Below, piece after piece: positions 52,192 to 59,974 of a DNA stretch of 64,000 nt. Below the pieces are notes generated by a model. That model was not told the origin of the DNA. It made no database searches and saw only the letters and a list, made by a program, of their open reading frames with translations. Each line of letters begins with the position of its first letter. Positions within the stretch are counted from its first letter, which is position 1. The stretch spans positions 1 through 64,000 of the forward strand of contig NZ_QGDC01000008.1 of NCBI RefSeq assembly GCF_003324525.1, in the 5' to 3' direction. Origin of the DNA: Mucilaginibacter hurinus (lineage in GTDB: Bacteria > Bacteroidota > Bacteroidia > Sphingobacteriales > Sphingobacteriaceae). A program made the position numbers and the translations under genes.

Positions 52192-52821
52192 CTAAGTTCT
52201 CCAGCAGAAATAAATGGTTTGTACAAATACCATTACACCTATATTTATTAGTGTTACTACCCAAAAAACTTCAGGATTACTAAGCACTTTTGATAATATC
52301 ATGGCAGTCATCATCGCTGCAAAAAAGTGTATATTAAGATAAATCCTAAATCGCTTTGTTGACCTATCTATATGGTGCCTCCAGGCGTCTTCAGACTTAT
52401 ATACTATTTTTGAATCCCGGTATAGGCATAACCTGAAAAGCAATATATAATATCCCTGTATAATTATGGCGTACACCAGCATATTTAGCTTTGTTGGTAA
52501 AAAGAACCCGATAGAAATAGCCCCCATCACCGCCAGCCTGAAGGCATACTTAAATGCATAATTACGCATTCGTTCCACGCGCTCATCTTCTATTTGTAAT
52601 GGCAATATATTGATGTTGAATAAACTGATATTTGTAATAAGTAAAAGCAACTTGCCAACCGTTATTCCAGGGAATACCTCATGAAGGCACATAAAACCAT
52701 TAAATATGCAAAAAGGTGGCTGCGGCAAATCATGCCTAAAAAATAAGAGCAGTATCGATAAAGTTATGCCTACATAACATAACCACAGTCGCTTTTTAAA
52801 TTTGTAAACCGGTTGTTCCAT
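52192..52821 (-). CDS. Membrane protein paired with XRE regulator
   Basis: The 209-residue protein has about six membrane helices and no recognised domain. The frame opens at 52869, but the promoter at 52840-52869 lies in that stretch, so the ATG at 52821 (MEQPVYKFKKRLWL) is used. Coupled to the downstream XRE gene by one base spacing. Possible role: sensor or target of the regulator; unproven. Confidence 0.78.
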   Translation of the reverse strand: MEQPVYKFKKRLWLCYVGITLSILLLFFRHDLPQPPFCIFNGFMCLHEVFPGITVGKLLLLITNISLFNINILPLQIEDERVERMRNYAFKYAFRLAVMGAISIGFFLPTKLNMLVYAIIIQGYYILLFRLCLYRDSKIVYKSEDAWRHHIDRSTKRFRIYLNIHFFAAMMTAMILSKVLSNPEVFWVVTLINIGVMVFVQTIYFCWRT

Positions 52822-52839
52822 TGTGTAAAGTTTGATTGT

Positions 52840-52869
52840 CAAATGTAAACAAAACTTTACAACACGCAA
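52840..52869 (-). promoter_or_regulatory. Promoter of membrane protein/XRE pair
   Basis: Minus strand: TTG (52867-52869), 19-base spacer, TAcaTTTG (52840-52847), full match; leader about 12 bases before the ATG at 52821. Confidence 0.7.
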
Positions 52870-52954
52870 CGTCTTGAATAATCGCTAAACGTCAGGTCTA
52901 TGCAAAAAAAGCGAGCAACCTAAGGCTGCCCGCTTTTTAATTAATCACACCAAT

Positions 52955-55828
52955 TTATTTTTTCTCTTTCACCTTCTCCAACAGCATCATCGCCTCGTGA
53001 TACTGGTGCGGGTTGCTTGACTTGTTTATACGGTCGCTGATTGACTGGATCGTAGCTTTTGATTCAGGTGTATCCATTGCTGCAATACGTTTAATGGTAT
53101 ACGGCAAAAGTCGTGGTATCTGCGTTTTAAACGCCAGGTCGATAACAGCGTTTTCATTAGATGGCACTAAAGGTTCAATGGAGTACCATAGCATCAAAGG
53201 CATATTATGGTCGTCTTTATCCTCGGCACGCTGGTATAGGGCGTTAAGCACATCCCAGCGTTTTGTTACATCAGTACGCATCATAGCCGATGCCAGGTAC
53301 ATCCTTACTAAGGGCGAAGCATCAGACTTAGCCATATCCCAAAACTTTTTTAACACCGGGTTCGACGGATTTTCACCTTCGGCCAGTAACTGTATGGCCC
53401 AGGCACGCATGTATTCGCTCTCATTATTTAACACCTCAAGCAGGTCTTGCTCTGACAAGCCTTTTGTAACATGCAGCGTCCATAGTGCGCGCAACTTGCG
53501 TGTTACGTCAGGGTTTTCATACAATATTTTCTTAAGTGCTTTATGCACCTTTTTGTTCGGTCCGCGCTGTTGTAAAATGGTACGGGCCCACCTTACATAC
53601 CATTCGTTTGCATTCAGCTGGTAGTTCACCAGTTCCATGTCCGACTTTTTGGAAAGATCAATCTGTACCCATTTATCGGTCTCGTAGCTAATTTTAAATA
53701 TACGCCCCATGGTTTTGTTATGTACGTCAGGATTAGGGCTGTGGCACTGGTTTTTATCATACCAGTCTATAGCGAAAACAGAGCCGCTGGCATCGTACCG
53801 CAAGTTAAGCCACTGCGACCAGGTGTCATTAGCCAGCAAAAAGTCGGGACCGTGCGACGCTGTGTAACCAGACCCATTACGGGTAAGTATATCCATATTG
53901 GTACGCGCACCGTGAATATTATTCATAAATATTTTATCATGATACACTTTTGGCCAGCTGTCGCCGCCAAGGTATATCATAGCGCCGGCGTGAGCGTGTC
54001 CGCCGCCTTTTGAGGCCGACCGGAAGTTACCTGCATGCGGCCCCCTGTCGCCTACGTAGTGTACGTGGTCGCCGATGGGTTGTATAATATCGTAGGTATA
54101 CGGGTTAAACGACTCGTGATATTGACGCAGGTAACGGGCACCCTGCACAGCCTGAAACATATGCGGGATAACGCATACCGTCAGGAACGACTGGCCGTAG
54201 TCATTAAAATCTACGCCCCACGGGTTACTTGTACCTTCAGAGAATAACTCGAATTTTTGGGTAGTTGGATGGAAACGCCATAATCCGGCATTTATGCGAA
54301 CACGCTGCTCCTTGGGCGTGCCGGGTTTACCCACGTTTGAATGTGTGAATACCCCGTGGCAGCCGTACAACCAGCCATCAGGCCCCCAACGGAAGTTGTT
54401 AAGGGTTTCATGGGTATCTTCCAGGCCAAAGCCGTCAAGCAATATCTGCGTAGGGCCGGCCGGCCTGTCGTTTTTATCATCAATGGGTATGTACATGAGG
54501 TATGGCGCGGCGCCAACATACAAACCGCCCATGCCTACCTCGATGCCGCTAACCAGGTTAAGGTTCTCAATAAAAACCGTTCTTTTATCAAGGGTTCCGT
54601 CGCCATTAGTGTCTTCAAATATCAAAATACGATCCTTGCCTTCGCCTTCAGGCGCGCGTTTGGGGTAGGTGTGCGCTTCGGCTACCCACAAACGGCCACG
54701 CCAATCAATAGTAAATGCTATCGGGCGCACTATCTGCGGCTCAGATGCGGCAAGCGTTACCTTGAAACCTTGTGGCACAGTCATGGCTTTAGCAGCGTCT
54801 ATGCCAGACAAGCCTGAGTTAATAACAGGATCAAGCGGCGGAAGAATGATGATGTCTTTCGCTTTAAGTTCGTTAGTAAAGTCAGGGCGCGAAGGATAGA
54901 AAAGGAAATTATCAAAACTGATATGCGCCCAGATATCATCCCATATGTACGGGATTTGTGACACCCCTGTCTCCTTATCAACAAGGCGCACGTATATATC
55001 CTTTCCTATAATCGGCGTTAAATCAACTACAACCGGTTGCAATGTAGCCCGCCCCTGGCCGGTGATATGAAAAAATACGCTGTCGTTATCTGCGCGAACA
55101 ATTTCAACCCGGGTATCAACCAATGCGCCGCCCGATACCAGGAAAGATGCAAAAGGGTGCGTAACTTTAAACGGCACCGATGTTAGCGTACCGGTTTGCT
55201 TGTAATTTTTTGTACCGCCGCTGGTTGCAAAATGCTTGCCCGCGAAGCCCACATGCATTTCTTTGGCGTGTACTGGCGAAGGCTCTTCTGATACAATAGG
55301 ATTTGTAAAGGCATCACCAGTTGCTGTCCAGTCGTTTAAATTGCCGGCCTCAAAATTCAGGTTTAATGGCTTACCGTTTTTAACGGGCACTACCCCTTTT
55401 ACCGTAGGCTGATTGGTAATAGGGCCATCCACTACGTCAAAGCGGCCCACCATGCCAGCAGCACGGTGCCCCGGTACAGTACAGTAGTATGTATCGCTGT
55501 TGAGCGCGGTGAAAACTATACTGGCTTTTGAGCCCTTTTCAACGAGTACCTTACTCTTAATACCCATCTTCTCAAGGGCGATATCGTGCGTCATCACCTC
55601 GCCGTTCACAATAGTTATTTTTACTTTGTCCCCTTTATTGGCACGTAATACAGGGTTACGTGTACCGTCGGTACCCATATAACCCAACATGGTGGCTTCG
55701 AGTGTATATTCCCTCGTAATTTTTGACGTGTCGGCAGGCTGGGCGGCAGCCGCGTCAGTGGTGAAATAGCATCCAGACAAGATGACAAGGCTGGTTAATA
55801 GTTTAAAAATAGGGCGAAATAAATTCAT
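52955..55828 (-). CDS. Cupredoxin-PVC-type dehydrogenase-like fusion protein, exported
   Basis: A 957-residue protein with signal peptide and possible lipobox LSGC (Cys20). Residues 40-132 form a cupredoxin domain with a type 1 copper set His81, Cys116, His121, Met126 (YYCTVPGHRAAGM). Residues about 150-330 form a jellyroll-like domain (LNFEAGNLNDWTATG). From 350 a six-bladed propeller of the PVC-type membrane-bound dehydrogenase family follows (VPQGFKVTLAASEPQIVRPIA, DWRGRLWVAEAHTYP, GHVFTHSNVG-like region), then HEAT-like helices. No CxxCH heme motif is seen, though many relatives end in cytochrome c. The copper domain may pass electrons instead. Confidence 0.85.
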   Translation of the reverse strand: MNLFRPIFKLLTSLVILSGCYFTTDAAAAQPADTSKITREYTLEATMLGYMGTDGTRNPVLRANKGDKVKITIVNGEVMTHDIALEKMGIKSKVLVEKGSKASIVFTALNSDTYYCTVPGHRAAGMVGRFDVVDGPITNQPTVKGVVPVKNGKPLNLNFEAGNLNDWTATGDAFTNPIVSEEPSPVHAKEMHVGFAGKHFATSGGTKNYKQTGTLTSVPFKVTHPFASFLVSGGALVDTRVEIVRADNDSVFFHITGQGRATLQPVVVDLTPIIGKDIYVRLVDKETGVSQIPYIWDDIWAHISFDNFLFYPSRPDFTNELKAKDIIILPPLDPVINSGLSGIDAAKAMTVPQGFKVTLAASEPQIVRPIAFTIDWRGRLWVAEAHTYPKRAPEGEGKDRILIFEDTNGDGTLDKRTVFIENLNLVSGIEVGMGGLYVGAAPYLMYIPIDDKNDRPAGPTQILLDGFGLEDTHETLNNFRWGPDGWLYGCHGVFTHSNVGKPGTPKEQRVRINAGLWRFHPTTQKFELFSEGTSNPWGVDFNDYGQSFLTVCVIPHMFQAVQGARYLRQYHESFNPYTYDIIQPIGDHVHYVGDRGPHAGNFRSASKGGGHAHAGAMIYLGGDSWPKVYHDKIFMNNIHGARTNMDILTRNGSGYTASHGPDFLLANDTWSQWLNLRYDASGSVFAIDWYDKNQCHSPNPDVHNKTMGRIFKISYETDKWVQIDLSKKSDMELVNYQLNANEWYVRWARTILQQRGPNKKVHKALKKILYENPDVTRKLRALWTLHVTKGLSEQDLLEVLNNESEYMRAWAIQLLAEGENPSNPVLKKFWDMAKSDASPLVRMYLASAMMRTDVTKRWDVLNALYQRAEDKDDHNMPLMLWYSIEPLVPSNENAVIDLAFKTQIPRLLPYTIKRIAAMDTPESKATIQSISDRINKSSNPHQYHEAMMLLEKVKEKK

Positions 55829-56011
55829 AGTATCTTTAGTGTTTATATCAGCTGTTAAGGCCATCTAAAATGGATAAAATAATCGACTTTAGAAAACCTT
55901 GTTTAAATATATAACCAGTTGATTTTCAATTGAAAATGATTTGATCATATATTATCTTGGTAAAATAATTTGTAAAATAGCAATCGATTGCATTATTACA
56001 CAAAGAGTAAC

Positions 56012-56662
56012 TTAGTTTTTGGCAGGTAATTGTGTTAAATAAATATCTTTATAATGCACTTCGGCTTTACCATAACCATGTATTTGAAAAGCTATTAATC
56101 CGGTTTGCGGTATAGTGCCGTCGGGCTCAGTATAATCTATAGTCTGCACTCCGTTAAGCTTTATGCGTATGCGGCCATTTTCACTCCATACCTCATAATC
56201 ATTCCACTGTCCGCGTTTCACTATTCGTTCAACCAGGTTCGAGTCGGGTTTAATTAATATTTTGTTACGGCGCGCTTCATCATACAAGCAGCCCCAAAAA
56301 CCATCTCCAAGATCGGCCTGATAACCCTTCATTTCATACGGCGGGTTAGCTATCCGCTGGCTGTTAAACTGCACACCAGTATTAATAAAACCTTCGTTAC
56401 CAAGTAATTTCACCTTTACTTTAAGTATAAAATTACCATAATTCTTTGTTGTAGCAATAAATTCATTATGGGGTACCGTTTGCGTTAAAGAGCCGCCTAT
56501 TATCTCACCATTTTTGATACGCCAGGTATTAATGGTATCTCCCTCCCACCCGCTAAAGTTTTTTCCATTAAATAAACGGATAGGCTTTTTTGATGGCACC
56601 GGATTTGTAAAACTGCCCAGTAACACAGCACCCGCTAATAACGCCAAGGTTATTACTTTCAT
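56012..56662 (-). CDS. DUF1080 domain protein (3-keto-disaccharide hydrolase-like)
   Basis: The 216-residue product has a signal peptide (MKVITLALLAGAVLLGSF) and a DUF1080 jellyroll: PIRLFNGKNFSGWEGD, TWRIKNGEIIGG, NFILKVKVKLLG, NTGVQFNSQR, YQADLGDGFWGCLYDE. Members include 3-keto-glycoside hydrolases. It is in the same direction as, and upstream of, the cupredoxin-dehydrogenase gene with 183 bases between; the two families often occur together. The frame extends to 56743 but the ATG at 56662 opens with the signal peptide. Confidence 0.9.
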   Translation of the reverse strand: MKVITLALLAGAVLLGSFTNPVPSKKPIRLFNGKNFSGWEGDTINTWRIKNGEIIGGSLTQTVPHNEFIATTKNYGNFILKVKVKLLGNEGFINTGVQFNSQRIANPPYEMKGYQADLGDGFWGCLYDEARRNKILIKPDSNLVERIVKRGQWNDYEVWSENGRIRIKLNGVQTIDYTEPDGTIPQTGLIAFQIHGYGKAEVHYKDIYLTQLPAKN

Positions 56663-57110
56663 TATCGAATAGTTTAATTGAATATAATTTACGTGCGCGG
56701 TTAATTGGTTAACAGGCTGTGGTTGCGCCTTCCGCATAATCAAAAGTATAAAAAAAACGTGTTGTGGGTAATCAACATATTAATTTGTTACATTTATGTT
56801 CAAAACCTCGCATAATTGTATGCAGCAACTTTAACCTAACACATGTCATTCATATTAGTAACCTTCTGTCTTAGATCAACCCGAAACGCGCTGTCGCGAA
56901 CTGATCATATGTCATCAGTCATGGGCGGCGACATTTTCATCGCCTAGTTACTCCCGGCAAAGAAGCCCTTTAAGAGACAGTAGCTTAGCATTTACGTGCA
57001 TAACACGTGCTTCAAGCAACGTATGTTCGACAAATAAGAGTAGCGAGGCTTGTTTAAGGTAATAAAACTTCAAAAAGCTTAACTTAAATTGATATTTAAC
57101 CTTACAAACG
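56663..57110. other. Long intergenic region without visible gene
   Basis: About 450 bases between divergent genes. I see no frame of convincing quality, no full promoter match and no terminator. A short near-palindrome ATTTACGTGCATAACACGTG is present around 56990-57010. Confidence 0.4.
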
Positions 57111-59888
57111 ATGAAAAAATTCCTTTACTTTTTGTTGGTAGCAATTAATATGAATGTATCGGCGCAAACTATAGATACCAACAGCCTGGTGTTACCCACC
57201 CCTACGCCGCCCTTAATAACACCGGAGTTCCGGATGAACGGCGCATCTTCAAATCCTTTTCATGAAATCTGGGCTAAAACCGGAGATGTCTGGAATCGCT
57301 GGTATACAGCTTCCGAATTGAACGTGCTATTAAAGGTTAACCTGGCGAAGACGGATAGTACGGTGGCGACCGTCAATACTATGGTCAACCTCCAGGATTA
57401 CACCGGTAAGGCGACATCGGTATTAGTAGAGGAGAAAAATCGGGGTGGACTGTTTACCTATGTCGCGTCGGGCTTAACTATCGATAGCGGGGTGGTAAGG
57501 CCGGCAATTGGAAAAGGTTCTGGCTTTTGGGTAAGGCAAATGTCTGATGACTTTGTTAATTTAAGGTGGTTCGGTGCCAGAGGTGACAGCACCATTAATG
57601 ATGGAGAAGCCCTGATAGCCGCTTACAAATACTGTATAGCCAATGATAAATCATTATACATCAATGCAGGGAAATATATTATAGACAATAACGTGGTTAT
57701 CTCACAACCCTTTACTATGCTTACAGATGGTCCGGAGAGTGTTATATTTATTTTCCCCGGGGGAATTAATACAGGTACTGGGCCGGGAAGTACAAGGACA
57801 AATGGGATAACTATACGTGGAACAAAAAATGTAAACATAGGGGGTTACACATGCAGGCGTTTACGACCAAGAGGGGTTTCTGCTACGCACAGGGCATTAA
57901 CAATCGATAGCTCAGAAAATGTTACAATAGGCCACATCAAGGTGTATGGCCGGGGAAATATTGGTGTAGCCATCCGTAGCGGCTCAAAGTACATTAAAGG
58001 GAGCACTGTTGAAGTATTCGGCAGTGCCGATACGACGAGCAATTCCGGCCAAGGCGTTTTTTTGGAAAATGTATCTTTCGTTTCATTTGACTACATCTAC
58101 GGCGACAGTACTAAATCCGCACTGGACGTAAATAAGGGATGCAACAATCTTTTTATAACAAGAATTGTGTCCAATCGTGCTAATGACGATGGTGTAGAGT
58201 TTGGCTCAATGAGTAATTCATACATTGGCAGCATACTTATTAAAGATATGTTTAAATATCAAGAAGCCGGCTTAACTCAAAATAATAACGCTGTGGATTT
58301 TAAGGTAGAGAATATAAACGATCCGCTGTATGTGTTTAAAGGTACCCGGAATAATTATATTGGCTTAATTGCTGTAGAAGGCAACTGCACCAATGCAATA
58401 ATACTTTCAGTAGGTGATAAATTAGGACCCGGTGATAAGCTGATCCACGACAATTACATTGAGAAAGTTACTGTAGTGGGCACCCCTGTAGGGGTGCCGG
58501 GGGTAAGGATTAATGATATTGGTTATAACAATACAATCAACAATATTGACTTAAATGTAAAGTCCACGGGTATTTTATCAACTACAGCCGGTTACAAAGG
58601 CTTATCAATTAATAGCGGGAGAATAAGGTCTACTTCACGATGTGTATATACTGAACTTGGTGCAGGATTCGCTATAAAAAATGTAGATATGGCTACAAGC
58701 GGCGCAAGTGAGGCAATTTTATGCAATCGGGGTGATAGCCTTATTTTTGTAAACAATGTAATTTCATCTCCATCTAACCACGGCATTTATATACAGGACG
58801 GGGCTGGCAATTATCTTCCGAAAACAATAATTATCAAAGGCAACACTTTTAATAACATAGGCAGTAATGCAATTAAGTATGACAGCCGGAATACAGTTTA
58901 TGACAACATTGTAGGTCTGTCAATCTTAGGAAATGTTATCAATAGCTCCAATGTGTTAGCCAATGTTACCCTTGCTGATCAGTTTGCTGTAAGTGTAACT
59001 AATTTTAGGGAAAGCCCTATTGTTGGAATTACTATCAACGGTAATAATTTATATGCGCCCGCGTTGAACTCGTTTAAAGGGATTAGATTAAGCGGAAATT
59101 ACGCTGCAAACGTAAGTAATAACAATATTTATAACATAACAACTGACTTATTTACAGGCAATGTGGGAGCTGGGGGTTATTACCAACGGGGTGCCGACAA
59201 TATTTCGTGGGCAAATAATCGTGTTATTACAAGTTTAAACAATAGCTATGTTGAAAGTTCCGTTACCACCACTGAATTAGGATATATTTCAGGGCTTACT
59301 TCTCCAGTTCAAAGCCAGCTAAATAATAAAGTAAACTCGAATTCCGATAACACCTTTACACGTGTTAACACTATTACCAATCAAGCATTCGGTATTAGAT
59401 TTGAACGGCCTGGTTCCGAGCCCGTGGGTTTTTCAATAGGCAGGAGCGGAATACGATATTTCGACTTTTATCTTAATTCGAGTTCAAACTTACAATTACG
59501 CTCACTAGATAACGTGGGTGTGATAATAGGCGACGTATGGAACATAAACAGACTTACGAGGGTTGTCAGTTTTGGTGCCAGCCCAACTGCCCCCACGCCA
59601 GCACCTGGTACCAACAACACTCAACTAGCTACTACGGAATTTGTAATTAGCCAGACCCCAGCGTCTGCGAAATACATAGCAAGCGGTACAGGTGGAACTA
59701 CAGTTACCATCCCTCATGGACGAGTCGGGGTTACTTCTAATAGCGTTGTATTAGTGCAGCCAGCTAACCAGGCATCCGCAGGCGTATCGTACGTCACCGC
59801 TGATGCTAGCAACATCAATATATTTTATGATGTAGCACCAGCTAGCGGAACAGATAATTTATCTTACAACATATCTATCACCCCGTAA
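57111..59888 (+). CDS. Secreted tailspike-like right-handed beta-helix protein
   Basis: A 925-residue protein with a signal peptide (MKKFLYFLLVAINMNVSA). Residues 110-190 hold the phage-tailspike/pectate-lyase-3 head motif VNLRWFGARGDSTINDGEAL. Residues 190-700 show the ladder pattern of a beta-helix with many Asn, Gly and Ile-Thr-Ile steps. From 830 on there is APTPAPGTNNTQLATTEFV, a motif of phage tail-fibre C-termini, then a beta-rich end. No T9SS tail is present. It may bind or cleave polysaccharide. Base composition resembles neighbours, and no phage genes adjoin. Confidence 0.78.
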   Translation: MKKFLYFLLVAINMNVSAQTIDTNSLVLPTPTPPLITPEFRMNGASSNPFHEIWAKTGDVWNRWYTASELNVLLKVNLAKTDSTVATVNTMVNLQDYTGKATSVLVEEKNRGGLFTYVASGLTIDSGVVRPAIGKGSGFWVRQMSDDFVNLRWFGARGDSTINDGEALIAAYKYCIANDKSLYINAGKYIIDNNVVISQPFTMLTDGPESVIFIFPGGINTGTGPGSTRTNGITIRGTKNVNIGGYTCRRLRPRGVSATHRALTIDSSENVTIGHIKVYGRGNIGVAIRSGSKYIKGSTVEVFGSADTTSNSGQGVFLENVSFVSFDYIYGDSTKSALDVNKGCNNLFITRIVSNRANDDGVEFGSMSNSYIGSILIKDMFKYQEAGLTQNNNAVDFKVENINDPLYVFKGTRNNYIGLIAVEGNCTNAIILSVGDKLGPGDKLIHDNYIEKVTVVGTPVGVPGVRINDIGYNNTINNIDLNVKSTGILSTTAGYKGLSINSGRIRSTSRCVYTELGAGFAIKNVDMATSGASEAILCNRGDSLIFVNNVISSPSNHGIYIQDGAGNYLPKTIIIKGNTFNNIGSNAIKYDSRNTVYDNIVGLSILGNVINSSNVLANVTLADQFAVSVTNFRESPIVGITINGNNLYAPALNSFKGIRLSGNYAANVSNNNIYNITTDLFTGNVGAGGYYQRGADNISWANNRVITSLNNSYVESSVTTTELGYISGLTSPVQSQLNNKVNSNSDNTFTRVNTITNQAFGIRFERPGSEPVGFSIGRSGIRYFDFYLNSSSNLQLRSLDNVGVIIGDVWNINRLTRVVSFGASPTAPTPAPGTNNTQLATTEFVISQTPASAKYIASGTGGTTVTIPHGRVGVTSNSVVLVQPANQASAGVSYVTADASNINIFYDVAPASGTDNLSYNISITP

Positions 59889-59923
59889 AAGAATGATGGC
59901 CATCATCTTTGCCCACCAAAAAA

Positions 59924-59956
59924 AATGGAGCGCTCAGAAATTTGTAGCGCTCCATT
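59924..59956 (-). terminator. Terminator of T9SS cargo gene
   Basis: AATGGAGCGCT (59924-59934) and AGCGCTCCATT (59946-59956) are perfect arms; on the minus strand seven T follow. It could also end the convergent beta-helix gene. Confidence 0.85.
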
Positions 59957-59974
59957 ATTAAATCAAATCATCCG

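Noticed and set aside
53013..54817. Long + strand open frames opposite the dehydrogenase-like gene
   Set aside because: They are antisense to a clear multi-domain protein, have odd composition (many Cys, Arg, Ser) and no recognisable motifs.
57111..59888. Prophage remnant
   Set aside because: Only one tailspike-like gene is present, with a Sec signal; no integrase, capsid, terminase or lysis genes occur in the window.
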